Of a DNA stretch of 64,000 bases, positions 17,533 to 26,079 are shown in pieces. Under the pieces are notes generated by a model, which was not told the DNA's origin, searched no databases, and was given only the letters and a program-made list of their open reading frames with translations. Source of the DNA: Myxococcales bacterium. GTDB lineage: Bacteria; Myxococcota_A; Polyangia; Nannocystales; Nannocystaceae. The stretch's first letter is position 1. Every line of letters starts with the position of its first letter. A program made the position numbers and the translations under genes. The stretch spans positions 124,001-188,000 of the forward strand of contig JACKDV010000010.1 in assembly GCA_020633315.1 (NCBI GenBank). The letters run 5' to 3'.

Positions 17533-18486
17533 TCACGGCCGGGTGATCGCGCGACGCACGTGGGCGAGCGGGGCGTCGTCGTCGAAGAACACCTCGCCGT
17601 CGATCCGCTGCACCCCGAGCTCGGCGTAGAGCTCCTCGAGGTCGATGTCGCCGGGGGCCCTCGCCATCGCGGCATAGAGCTCGCGGAGCACGGTGGTGCC
17701 CGTGGCTGCGTCGCCCACCTCCACCACGCGCTCGGTGCTCCAGTTGGCGCGGCCGTTGCCCCCCTCGGCGAGGATCCCCCGCATCACGTCGCGGATCGAC
17801 CTCTCGTTGTTGGTGCGCGAGCGCAGCTCCACGTCGACCATCATCCAGAACAGCGCGCCGCCCCAGTAGGTGCGGCCCCAGGTGTGGGTGAGATCGAGGC
17901 CGCGGTCGCCGTCCTGCGGTCGGCCGTAGCGCATCGACCGGGTCCAGCGCTTCCACACCTGCTCGTCGCTGGTGTTGCCGGCCCGGGCGCGCACGATGGG
18001 CTCGACGTAGGTCGACAGGCCCTCCTGCATCCAGCGGTGCTCGACGGCCAGGTCGGGGAAGGCGGCGTGGAGCATCTCGTGCACCATCACCCAGTCGTCC
18101 TCCAGCCCGGCCTCGCTCAGGCGGCGGCCGCAGTACACGGTGATCCAGCGGCCGTCCTGGTGCAGGCCGAAGCCCACCCCGCCGCCGCCGCGGCCCACCA
18201 GGGTGATCTCGAGGCCGGGGACCGGGAAGCCGCCGAGGTAGTCGGCGATCATCGAGGAGGAGCGCCGCACCCAGGTCTCGGTGGCGGCAGCGGGCACCGG
18301 CAGCTCGCGGCCCTCGTAGACCACGGTGAGGGTGGAGCCGCCCACGTGGAGCCGCCCGGGGCCGTCGGGCTCGGAGACGGCGGCACCGGAGGCCTCGGCC
18401 TCGTCGGACCCGGGCGGCGAGGCGAGGGGCTCGGGCCGGCAGGCGAGCGCCGTGGTCATCGCCACCCGCGAGAGCACCCCACGCAC
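17533..18486 (-). CDS. gluzincin-type metallopeptidase-like lipoprotein
   Basis: About 317 residues. GTG 18486 gives a short lipoprotein signal (MRGVLSRVAMTTALAC) and has GGAGG upstream; ATG 18459 is inside that signal. The zinc motif is VMVHEMLHAAF (HExxH, about residue 137) and the third ligand is supplied by the downstream Glu in WMQEGLSTYVEP, 18-20 residues later, as in M1-like gluzincins. The rest fits the M1/basic-secretory peptidase core (THTWGRTYWGGALFWMMVD). It should act in the periplasm or on the cell surface. Substrate unknown. The long in-frame extension across the LysR gene is an artefact. Confidence 0.8.
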   Translation of the reverse strand: MRGVLSRVAMTTALACRPEPLASPPGSDEAEASGAAVSEPDGPGRLHVGGSTLTVVYEGRELPVPAAATETWVRRSSSMIADYLGGFPVPGLEITLVGRGGGGVGFGLHQDGRWITVYCGRRLSEAGLEDDWVMVHEMLHAAFPDLAVEHRWMQEGLSTYVEPIVRARAGNTSDEQVWKRWTRSMRYGRPQDGDRGLDLTHTWGRTYWGGALFWMMVDVELRSRTNNERSIRDVMRGILAEGGNGRANWSTERVVEVGDAATGTTVLRELYAAMARAPGDIDLEELYAELGVQRIDGEVFFDDDAPLAHVRRAITRP

Positions 18487-18625
18487 GCGCCGACTCACCT
18501 CCGGTCCATCGCCCCGCGCGGGTCGGGTGTTACGGAGGCTCGCCACTCGCGAGCACCGCGCGGGTCGAGGGGATCCAAGGGGCGTCGCGAGCGATCGGGT
18601 CCCACCACGCACCGCCGATGCATCG

Positions 18626-19561
18626 TCACTCGCCGGCTCGACGTCGCTTGCGGGGTCGCGTGGCTCGGGCGGCGGCGGCCACCTGGGCGCGCAGCCACTC
18701 GTGCCCCGGATCGTCGTGGTGCCGCGGGTGCCACAGCTGCACCACCGCGTAGGGCTCGAAGGCCAGCGGCGGCTCGAGCACGCGCAGGTCGAAGCGCGCG
18801 GCCCAGCTCCGGGCGAGGCGCTCGGGCACCGTGAGCACGTAGTCGGTCTGGGCGGCGAGCTGCATGGCCGACAAGAAGAAGGGGACGGCCCTCGCCACCC
18901 GCCGGTGCCGACCCTGCCGCGCCAGCACCACGTCGACGTAGCCGCCGGGCTGCCCGCGCGGGGCGATCTGCACGTGGTCGGCGGTGGCGTACTGGTCGAG
19001 GGTGATGCGGGCGCGGATGCTGGGGTGCTCGCGGCGGACCACGCAGACCAGGCGCTCGTCGAAGAGCTTCTGGATCCGGCACTCGGGGGGCAGGTCACGG
19101 TAGACCCCGATGGCCAGCTCGACGGTGCCCTCGCGGATCTCGACGGGGTCCTGGGCGGTGTTGGGCAGGAAGCGAAGGCGCACCCGGGGGGCCGACTGGG
19201 TGATCCGCAGGTCGAGCTCGGCCCCGAGAGTGGAGAGCACGTAGTCGGAGGCGCGGATGCGGAGCTCTCGGTCGGCGACGCGGGGATCGAAGCTCGGGAC
19301 GGGCTCGAGCACGGCGCGGGCTCGGCCGAGCAGCTCGTGCACGCCGTTGCGCATGGCCTCGGCGCGGGGCGTGGGCACCATGCCCTGGCCCGCGCGCACC
19401 AGCACGGGATCGCCGAGCTGCTTGCGCAGGCGCCCCAGGGCGTGGCTCATGGCGGGGGTGGACAGGCCCACCCGGGCCGCGGCCCCCGACACGCTGCGGG
19501 CCTGCAGCAGGGCGTCGAGGGCCACCAGCAGGTTGAGATCCACGTCGGCGAGCTTGGCCAT
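18626..19561 (-). CDS. LysR family transcriptional regulator
   Basis: 311 residues, normal LysR length. The N-terminal winged helix-turn-helix is visible at residues 5-65 (DLNLLVALDALLQARSVSGA, then RVGLSTPAMSHALGRLR), and a two-lobed effector domain follows (RELRIRASDYVLSTLGAELD, PVEIREGTVELAIG). ATG 19561 is the canonical start; a frame start at 19594 would run into the operator region. It is divergent from the DJ-1/PfpI and reductase genes, with 47 bp between start codons. That is the classic layout for a LysR protein controlling its neighbour and itself, probably in answer to a small molecule or redox stress (inference). Confidence 0.92.
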   Translation of the reverse strand: MAKLADVDLNLLVALDALLQARSVSGAAARVGLSTPAMSHALGRLRKQLGDPVLVRAGQGMVPTPRAEAMRNGVHELLGRARAVLEPVPSFDPRVADRELRIRASDYVLSTLGAELDLRITQSAPRVRLRFLPNTAQDPVEIREGTVELAIGVYRDLPPECRIQKLFDERLVCVVRREHPSIRARITLDQYATADHVQIAPRGQPGGYVDVVLARQGRHRRVARAVPFFLSAMQLAAQTDYVLTVPERLARSWAARFDLRVLEPPLAFEPYAVVQLWHPRHHDDPGHEWLRAQVAAAARATRPRKRRRAGE

Positions 19562-19608
19562 GGTGGTTGCATGATACGAAAGCGGGTCTTGCACGTCATT
19601 GCATCGAC
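19562..19608. promoter_or_regulatory. divergent control region between LysR and DJ-1 genes
   Basis: This 47-bp stretch is clearly less GC-rich than its surroundings. It contains the dyad TGCACGTCATTGCA and two TTGCAT elements (one near 19567, one near 19599), which could form a LysR binding site. The region is too short for two separate promoters with conventional leaders, so they must overlap. No exact T-N11-A box is claimed. Confidence 0.4.
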
Positions 19609-20385
19609 ATGAACGGTGGCCGGGCGCAGGCTCGGGACATGACCGGCAACCTCAACGTCACCGACCCCTCCGCTCCCAAGCGCGTCCTGATGATCGTGGC
19701 CAACGCGGCCACCTCGCCCACCACCGGCTGGCCGGTGGGCTTTTGGTGGGCCGAGCTGACGCACCCCTACTGGACCTTCGTGGAGGCCGGCTACGAGGTG
19801 GAGATCCGCAGCCCCGAGGGGGGCGCCCTGCAGGCCGACGGCTACTCCGACCCCGAGCACGACAGCGGCTACTCCGCGGACGACATCCTGAGCCTGGGCT
19901 TCAAGCGCTCCCCCAGGCACGCGGCGCTGCTGCAGCGGACCGCGAGCATCGCGGACGTCGACGTGAGCCGCTACGACGCGGTATTCCTGGTGGGCGGGCA
20001 GTCCCCCATGATCACCTTCGTGGAGAACGAGGCCTTGCACCGGCTGGTGGCGCGCTTCTACGAGGCGGGCAAGGTGACGGCGGCGGTGTGCCACGCCACC
20101 TGCGTGCTGCTGCGCACGCGCACCAGCGACGGCAAGCGACTGGTCGAGGGCAAGACCTGGACCGGCTTCGCCGACGCCGAGGAGAAGGTGGCCGACGCCG
20201 CGGTGGGGCAGCGGATCCAGCCGTTCTGGATCGAGACCGAGGCGCGCCGCCTGGAGGACACCAATTTCGTGGTGGGCCCCGTCTTCCGTGAGCTCGCGCT
20301 GAGGGACGGGCGCCTGGTGACGGGACAACAGCAGAATTCCGGCCGCGCCGCGGCGCAGCTGGTGATCGAGGCGGTGGGACGATGA
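19609..20385 (+). CDS. DJ-1/PfpI family protein (type 1 glutamine amidotransferase-like)
   Basis: A 258-residue cytoplasmic protein of the DJ-1/PfpI superfamily, closest in layout to Hsp31/YajL-like glyoxalase III or stress proteases. Strand 1 is KRVLMIVANAATSPTTGWP. A substrate-pocket segment (GFWWAELTHPYWTFVEAGYE) follows. The nucleophile elbow has cysteine in KVTAAVCHATCVLL (about residue 165). Members detoxify methylglyoxal or hydrolyse small amides; the precise activity is not determined. The start could be ATG 19609 or 19639. It overlaps the downstream reductase-like gene by 4 bp (ATGA). Confidence 0.85.
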   Translation: MNGGRAQARDMTGNLNVTDPSAPKRVLMIVANAATSPTTGWPVGFWWAELTHPYWTFVEAGYEVEIRSPEGGALQADGYSDPEHDSGYSADDILSLGFKRSPRHAALLQRTASIADVDVSRYDAVFLVGGQSPMITFVENEALHRLVARFYEAGKVTAAVCHATCVLLRTRTSDGKRLVEGKTWTGFADAEEKVADAAVGQRIQPFWIETEARRLEDTNFVVGPVFRELALRDGRLVTGQQQNSGRAAAQLVIEAVGR

Positions 20386-21023
20386 GCGAGACGAGCATTG
20401 CCATCATCGGCACGGGCAACGTGGGCGGCGCGCTGGGAGCACGCCTGGCGAAGGCGGGCTACGCCGTGCGCTTCGGGGCGCGGGCGGGCAAGGATCCGGG
20501 CGAGCTGCTCGCCCGCGCGGGGAACGGGGCCAGCGCGCACCCGCCCGCGGAGGCGGTGGCGGGCGCCGAGGTGGTGATCCTGGCCGTGCCCGGCAAGGTC
20601 GCGGTCGCGGCCGCCACCGGGCTGGGCTCGCTGGAGGGCAAGGTGCTGGTGGACTGCACCAACCCCGTGGGCTGGGACGGCGGACCGGTGTGGTCGCCCC
20701 CGCCAGAGGGCTCCAACTCGGCCGCCCTCGCGGCGGCGCTGCCCGGGGCCCGGGTGGTCAAGGCCTTCAACACCTTCGGGGCCGAGTTCCACGCCGACCC
20801 CAGCCTGCCCGGCGGTCCGGCCGACGTGCAGATCGCAGGAGACGACGACGCGGCTCGCCAGCAGGTGGCTGCGATCGCCGAGCGCTCGGGCTTCACCCCC
20901 GTCGACGCGGGACCGCTGCGCAACGCGGCCCTGCTCGAGAGCCTGGCCGTGCTGTGGATCCACCTAGCCACGGTGGGCGGGCGGGGACGCAACGCGGCGT
21001 TCCGCCTGATCTCGCGGGGCTAG
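20382..21023 (+). CDS. F420-dependent NADP reductase-like / NAD(P)-binding protein
   Basis: 213 residues. The N-terminal dinucleotide fold is explicit (IAIIGTGNVGGALGARLAKA), and the catalytic-region signature KAFNTFGAEF appears at about residue 128, as in the NADP reductase-like family (F420:NADP oxidoreductase, NpdG-like). These enzymes move hydride between a deazaflavin or other acceptor and NADP. F420 use cannot be shown from this sequence. Translation is coupled to the DJ-1 gene by a 4-bp overlap, so both probably answer the LysR regulator. A long hairpin follows at 21053-21126. Confidence 0.85.
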   Translation: MSETSIAIIGTGNVGGALGARLAKAGYAVRFGARAGKDPGELLARAGNGASAHPPAEAVAGAEVVILAVPGKVAVAAATGLGSLEGKVLVDCTNPVGWDGGPVWSPPPEGSNSAALAAALPGARVVKAFNTFGAEFHADPSLPGGPADVQIAGDDDAARQQVAAIAERSGFTPVDAGPLRNAALLESLAVLWIHLATVGGRGRNAAFRLISRG

Positions 21024-21052
21024 CCTAGCCTGGCATGGCCGCGCGGGGAGGT

Positions 21053-21126
21053 GACGAGGCCCGGGAGACGCGGGAGGTGTGGAGCCTGGGGGCAGCTCTC
21101 CCTCGCGCACGTCTCCCGGGCCCGTC
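21053..21126. terminator. long bidirectional hairpin terminator
   Basis: GGCCCGGGAGACG (21058-21070) pairs exactly with 21110-21122, and the stem extends four more pairs (GACG with CGTC) past one bulged base. The loop holds a second small stem (GGGAG with CTCCC). It sits between convergent genes ending at 21023 and 21132. Confidence 0.65.
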
Positions 21127-21131
21127 GTGAC

Positions 21132-21551
21132 TCACTCCACGGTCGCGGTCTCTTCCTTGAAGAGGTCGGGCTGGCCGTCGGCTCGCAGCAGCACGAGGAT
21201 CGTGACCGTCTCGTCGTCGTTGTCGGCCGTCCCGATGGGCAGATCCTCCTCGTAGTCACCGGGCTTGGTGATCGCGAGGGTCTGGTCGGCCTCGTAGGTG
21301 CAGGGGGGCGCGTCCTCCTCGTCGGGGCACCAGTCGACGGTCTTGACGCTCGTCATCATGCTCACGTTGGCGATCTGGTAGCCGTCGCTGAGCTCCTGGT
21401 ACTCGGGGATCGTGAACGAGGCGACCCGGATCTCGCAGTTGGGGCAGTGGGGAGGGGTCTTGGGGCATCCAGGGGCGAGCAGGAGCAGGGCGCCGCACAG
21501 CGACGCGGGTCTGAGCAGGGACCAAGAGCGGGGGGCATTGGGCCGGCGCAT
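21132..21551 (-). CDS. small lipoprotein
   Basis: 139 residues. The signal peptide (LLRPASLCGALLLLAPGC) ends in a lipobox, and the mature start is Cys/Pro-rich (PKTPPHCPNCEIRV). The remaining 95 residues are an acidic beta-rich domain of unknown function. No partner is evident; the CHAT gene ends 95 bp upstream on the same strand. Confidence 0.75.
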   Translation of the reverse strand: MRRPNAPRSWSLLRPASLCGALLLLAPGCPKTPPHCPNCEIRVASFTIPEYQELSDGYQIANVSMMTSVKTVDWCPDEEDAPPCTYEADQTLAITKPGDYEEDLPIGTADNDDETVTILVLLRADGQPDLFKEETATVE

Positions 21552-21646
21552 CGATCCCTATGTACGGGCTGACGCAGGGATTGTTGACAGCGGCCTCCCG
21601 AGAATTTCGAGGGCTCGCGATGACTGTGGGGGTTGCCCCTAAGGTG

Positions 21647-24487
21647 TCACGGCACGAAGCCGCGATAGATGGCCCACTGCGAGGACCATGGCTCGGGGCG
21701 TGCCCGCAGGCGCAGCAGTGCTCGCTGCAGGCGAGCTGCCGGCGGTAGCTCGAGGACGTCGTTGTCGTAGAGCGCACGGCCCAGCGCCGAGGACAGCTCG
21801 TCGGGCACCTCCTGGGCGGCCGCGACCACGTGGGAGGAGCCCGCGACCAAGAAGGCGCCGGCCAGGTGCATCCCGCCGGCGCCGAGCTGGCCGTCGCTCA
21901 GCCCGGTCTCGCAGCCCGAGAGCACCACCGAGCGCGGGGCGTGGGGCAGCGCGAGCACGTCGCGGACGTCGAGCGAGGTCTCGGCCGCCAGCGGCAGCAC
22001 GCTGTCCCAGCCCTCCACCCCCGCGTGCTCACCGTGGCCCGCGTAGTGCAGCAGCTCGACCCGGCCCAGGCCCTCGGTGACCGCGGCGTGGGTCGCTGCG
22101 TCACCCACCAGCGCGGTCACGCTCCAGCCGTGGGCCCGCAGGGTGGCGGCGACCTGCTCGCCCTCCTCGCGCGCAGCGGGGAGCCAGCCCAGGCCCTCGC
22201 GACGCGTGGCCGGGTCGGCCACCACCAGGGCCGCGTGGGCATCGGCGGAGACGGTGGTGGGGGTGCTGCCGAGGTCGAGCTTGTAGACCACGGGGATCGT
22301 CGCGAGCAGCACGTCGTCGCGCCAGGGCAGGGCATGCAGCGGCCGCTCCACGAGGGGACCCATGGGCAGTATCTGCAGCGCTCGTGCGTCCGCGAGCGCC
22401 TCGGCGAAGGGCTCGAGCAGCGCGGCGGCCAGGGCCGTGGGATCGTCGGGCGGGGGCAGGGCGGGGATCCGCCGCGCGAGCACCTCGGTGCTGGTGAGCA
22501 GGAAGGCCACCCAACCCTCGGGCAAGGGATGGGTGAGCAGCCACGCCTGCCCGGGACCAGGAGCCTCGAAGGTGGTGGGAGCCTCGGGGGCCGTGGTGCT
22601 CAGGGCACGGTAGGCTTCGTCGAGGTGCTGCCGCATCTGGTCGCGCTCGCGGGCGTGCTCGCGGAGCAGCCGCTCGCGTTCGTCCTCGGGGAGGCTCCAG
22701 GCGTCGACCAGCTCGGACTCGAGGCGGCGGGCGAGGGCCCGGTAGCGGCCGAGCTCGCGCTGCCAGATCTCGCGGGCGGCGGGCGGAAGGCGGGCCAGCT
22801 CGGCGGCTCGACCCATGGGACGCAGGGCTCGGGCCCGAGAGGCGCGGGCCAGCGCCGCCGCGCGCTCGGGCTCTCCTCGTCGGAGCAGCAGGTCGATCGC
22901 CTGTGCGGCGCTGGTGTGCACGCCGGCGAGCAGGCCCTCGCGGCCCTGGTCGATCCCCACCGTGCGCACCAGCTCGTCGAGGCGCTGCTCGGCTCGCAGG
23001 TAGGCCTCGAGCGCGCGCTCGGGCGAGCCGTGGGCGCGCTCGAGGTCGCCGCGCAGCACCGCCACCTGCCACGGCAGCAGCGGGTCGGCTCCCAGCTCGG
23101 GATCGGCATCGAGCTGCTCCACGTGGTGCAGCGCGGCCTCCGGATCATCGCGGGCCTGGGCGAGGCGGGCTCGCACGTAGCCCACCCAGGGGTGCAGCAC
23201 GGTGGGCAGCGAGTCGCCGGCGAGGGCATCGAGCTGGGCCTCGCATGCGTCCGGGTCCCCGCGGTGCAGGGCCTCGAGCGCGAGGTTGAGGCGCAGCGAC
23301 GCGAGGGCGTGCAGCCACACCGGCTGGTGCCCCACCTCGCAGCCGCCCCCGGGCGCGAAGATCCGCTCGGCTCGCTCGAGCAGGTGACGGGCAGCGTCGG
23401 AGGGCTCGTCGGCGCGGACGGCCATCAGCATCGACCACCCCACGCCGTTGAGGTAGTTCGCGTGCTTGCACGAGAGCTGGGGCAGGGGCTCCATCAGCGC
23501 GAGGATCCGCTCCACCGTGGCCTGCTGCTCGGCGTCGCGACCGAGCAGGCCCAGCACCATCACGCGCTGCGTGGCCGAGCCCAGCTCGAGGTCGAGCAGG
23601 CCCAGGCGACGGGCCGCTCGCTCGGCGCGCTGGTAGTGCAGCAGCGAGGCGCCGAGGTCTTGCTCGCTCTGGGCCTGGTGTCCCTCGTAGTAGCTCCACA
23701 GCACGGCCGGCTCGGCGTCGAGGACCGCGGGCAGCCCCGAGCGGACGGCATCGAGGGCGTAGCGAGCCCCTCGCTCGTCGCCGCGATCCTGGAGCTGGGG
23801 CACGAGCAGCAGGCCCAGCTCCACCGCGGTGGCCAAGCGCCCCTGCTCCATCGCCAGGCTCAGCGCGCCGTCGGCCGCGGCCGCGGCCTCGTCGAGGCGA
23901 CCGAGCTGGTGGAGCAGGCGGGCCAGCAGCCGCCCCGCCGCGATCGCCTCGTCGGGAGGCAGGCCCCCCAGCTCGCGCAGGGCGGTCACGGCATGCTCGT
24001 ACGCCCGCTCTCGATCGGGGTCGGTGTCGGGGGGCAGGGTGCGGCGGATCGCCTGCACCCGCGGCGTGATCACGGGTACCTCCAGCGCCACCCTCCATCC
24101 CTCGCCGCCCTCGGCCCCGTGCACGGTGAGCGTGGTGGGGGCCGGGGGCGCGGCCAGCCGCAGCCGCCAGCCGGGATCGTCGGTGCTCTGGAGCTCGATG
24201 GGCTCGACCGTCTCGCCGTCGATCCGCACGATCGGTCGCTCGCGCCCGGCCACCCACAGCCGCAGGGGCGCGCCCTCGGGGTCCACGCGGCAGATCGGAG
24301 GGCTCGCGGAGCTCGAGGCACAGCCGGCCAGCGCCACCTCCATCGCGCTCGCGGCCGGGGCGGGGCGGGGAGCGTCTCGCGCCTCGGCTGGCTCGGTCGG
24401 GGCGCGAGGCCACCACCGCCACGTGGCCGCGGCAGCGAACGAGCCGGCGGCGAGCACCAGCCAGATCCATGGCGCCCGTCGGCCCAT
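21647..24487 (-). CDS. CHAT-domain (caspase-like) protein with TPR-like repeats and N-terminal anchor
   Basis: 946 residues. An N-terminal hydrophobic segment (WIWLVLAAGSFAAAATW) anchors or exports it. A region of roughly 500 residues has helical repeats of TPR type (LLARLLHQLGRLDEAAAAAD). The last 200 residues are a CHAT protease-like domain. The catalytic His lies in LLHYAGHGEHAG (about residue 816) and the Cys in VVLSGCETGLSD (about residue 858), both intact. CHAT domains are caspase relatives; many are activated by partner proteins. ATG 24487 is the natural start; an upstream frame start would overlap the divergent sigma gene. It is head-to-head with a sigma-factor gene, 30 bp between starts, which ties the two together. 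Confidence 0.88.
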   Translation of the reverse strand: MGRRAPWIWLVLAAGSFAAAATWRWWPRAPTEPAEARDAPRPAPAASAMEVALAGCASSSASPPICRVDPEGAPLRLWVAGRERPIVRIDGETVEPIELQSTDDPGWRLRLAAPPAPTTLTVHGAEGGEGWRVALEVPVITPRVQAIRRTLPPDTDPDRERAYEHAVTALRELGGLPPDEAIAAGRLLARLLHQLGRLDEAAAAADGALSLAMEQGRLATAVELGLLLVPQLQDRGDERGARYALDAVRSGLPAVLDAEPAVLWSYYEGHQAQSEQDLGASLLHYQRAERAARRLGLLDLELGSATQRVMVLGLLGRDAEQQATVERILALMEPLPQLSCKHANYLNGVGWSMLMAVRADEPSDAARHLLERAERIFAPGGGCEVGHQPVWLHALASLRLNLALEALHRGDPDACEAQLDALAGDSLPTVLHPWVGYVRARLAQARDDPEAALHHVEQLDADPELGADPLLPWQVAVLRGDLERAHGSPERALEAYLRAEQRLDELVRTVGIDQGREGLLAGVHTSAAQAIDLLLRRGEPERAAALARASRARALRPMGRAAELARLPPAAREIWQRELGRYRALARRLESELVDAWSLPEDERERLLREHARERDQMRQHLDEAYRALSTTAPEAPTTFEAPGPGQAWLLTHPLPEGWVAFLLTSTEVLARRIPALPPPDDPTALAAALLEPFAEALADARALQILPMGPLVERPLHALPWRDDVLLATIPVVYKLDLGSTPTTVSADAHAALVVADPATRREGLGWLPAAREEGEQVAATLRAHGWSVTALVGDAATHAAVTEGLGRVELLHYAGHGEHAGVEGWDSVLPLAAETSLDVRDVLALPHAPRSVVLSGCETGLSDGQLGAGGMHLAGAFLVAGSSHVVAAAQEVPDELSSALGRALYDNDVLELPPAARLQRALLRLRARPEPWSSQWAIYRGFVP

Positions 24488-24517
24488 CGTTCGCGATGGT
24501 ATAACCCTCGCTCGGAG

Positions 24518-25141
24518 ATGGCGGAGGAGGGCGCCGAGCGGCAATTGGTGCGCGAGGCGCTGGACGGTGACCGGGCCTCGACGCGCTCGTTGGTTGCTCG
24601 GCTGCGGCCGGGGATCCAGGCGGAGCTCGCCCACCTGCTGCAGGGCTACGAGCCCGCGCGCGGGCGGAGTGCTCGGCAGGAGCTCGAGGATCTGGTGCAG
24701 GAGGCGTTCGCGTCGCTGTGGGCCGACGGCGGCCTGCTGCTGCGGCGCTGGGATCCCGCCCGAGGTCGCTCGCTGGAAAGCTACGCCCGCCTGGTCGCGC
24801 GCTCGCGGGCCCTCGACGCGCTACGGAGCCGCCGCCGGATGCCGTGGCGAGAGGAGCCCACCGATCCCAGCTCGGTGGAGATGACCCTGTCCCGTGCACC
24901 CTCTCCCTCGGGCCGGGTGGGCGCTCGCCGGGCGCTGTGGCAGCTCCAGAGCCGCCTGCGGCGAGAGCTGGGGGCGCGGGACTGGCAGCTGTTCACGTCG
25001 CTGTTCACCGAGGAGCGCGGCGTGGCGCAGGTGGCCGAGGAGCTCGGGATGACCCCTGCCGCCATCTATCAGTGGCGCAGCCGTTTCGTGCGCAAGGTGC
25101 TCCCCGCCCTGGCCGGGGACCTCGATCCGGAGGATGGATGA
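24518..25141 (+). CDS. RNA polymerase sigma factor of ECF-like type
   Basis: 207 residues. Region 2 is at residues 10-105 (ELEDLVQEAFASLWADGG, then YARLVARSRALDALRSRRRM) and region 4 has the helix-turn-helix VAQVAEELGMTPAAIYQWRS. ATG 24518 lies only 30 bp from the start of the divergent CHAT gene; GGAG sits immediately before it. A TATAAC at 24500-24505 could be a -10 box with a very short leader, but no matching -35 is obvious. The next plus-strand gene encodes an anti-sigma-like protein 45 bp downstream. The long frame upstream of 24518 is antisense to the CHAT gene and not real. Confidence 0.85.
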   Translation: MAEEGAERQLVREALDGDRASTRSLVARLRPGIQAELAHLLQGYEPARGRSARQELEDLVQEAFASLWADGGLLLRRWDPARGRSLESYARLVARSRALDALRSRRRMPWREEPTDPSSVEMTLSRAPSPSGRVGARRALWQLQSRLRRELGARDWQLFTSLFTEERGVAQVAEELGMTPAAIYQWRSRFVRKVLPALAGDLDPEDG

Positions 25142-25186
25142 TGGCCTGTCAGCTCGAGCCCATGAACCCCGTAGGAACCGTCGGCG

Positions 25187-25948
25187 ATGGATGAGGAGGC
25201 ACTCGCGCGGGAGCTCGCGCAGCTCGAGCGGCAGCAGCGGGATGCCCGCGAGCCGGCCTGGGACGACGTGGCCAACGGGCGCCGCTCGGTGGACGAGGTG
25301 GTGGCCGAGCTGCGGGCCCGGGGCGAGGACGAGGCCGAGCTGAGCCGCATGGCGGAGCTGATGGCCCCGCTGCCGGGGGCCTTCGACGACGCGCTCGCCG
25401 AGCGCCTGGTGGAGTCCCTCGAGCCGGCCGAGGTGATCGCGATGCCCGAGCGCGAGCCGGTCCGCTGGCATCGGCTGGGCTGGGCGGCGGCGGGCTTGCT
25501 CGCCGCGGCGGCGCTGGTGGTGGTGGTGGTGCTCCCCCGCGAGCCCGGGCCCGCGACCGACGAGCCCACGCCGCTGCCGGAGCACGCGCTGTCGCTGCGG
25601 CCGGGCGCCTCCGAGCTCCGGGCGGCCGACGATGGCCCCGTGTCGGTCGCGGCCGGAGGCACGCTGCGCTTCTCGCTGCGGCCCGCCACCTCCTATGCGC
25701 TCGAGCCCCACGTGTGGGCGTGCGCGGAGCGGGGCGGCACGAGCCGGCCGCTGGAGGTCGTGCTCGATCCGGTGGTGCCCGGGCGCGTGATCGAGGGGCG
25801 AGCCACGATCCCCGCCGACCTCGCGCTGGGCGAGTGGACCCTGCTCACCGTCGTGGACGGCCAGCCGCCGCCCGCCGAGCCCTGCGCGATCGAGCCGGGC
25901 CCGGGCCGACGCATGCCGCGGGTGGGCTTCGTGGTCACGCCTCGCTAG
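25187..25948 (+). CDS. anti-sigma-like single-pass membrane protein
   Basis: 253 residues. The N-terminal 90 residues are helical and acidic (ALARELAQLERQQRDAREPA). A single membrane helix lies at about residues 100-120 (WAAAGLLAAAALVVVVVLP), and a beta-rich periplasmic part follows (VSVAAGGTLRFSLRPATSYA). This is the topology of anti-sigma factors. No zinc His-x3-C-x2-C motif is seen, so the role is inferred from topology and from the sigma gene 45 bp upstream. The GTG/ATG region has no stronger start than 25187. Confidence 0.72.
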   Translation: MDEEALARELAQLERQQRDAREPAWDDVANGRRSVDEVVAELRARGEDEAELSRMAELMAPLPGAFDDALAERLVESLEPAEVIAMPEREPVRWHRLGWAAAGLLAAAALVVVVVLPREPGPATDEPTPLPEHALSLRPGASELRAADDGPVSVAAGGTLRFSLRPATSYALEPHVWACAERGGTSRPLEVVLDPVVPGRVIEGRATIPADLALGEWTLLTVVDGQPPPAEPCAIEPGPGRRMPRVGFVVTPR

Positions 25949-26079
25949 CGCGGGCGAGCCGACGCTCGCGGCGGCCCAGGGCGAGCCGGGCCACGTCCCA
26001 CAGCAGGTGCCCCGTCACCACCGGGGTCGGTGGATCGATGCCGCGGGAGCCCCGACCCACATGCGCTATCGTGGACGCC

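Noticed and set aside
21584..21589. TTGACA on the plus strand near 21584.
   Set aside because: No -10 box at usual spacing and no plus-strand gene follows.
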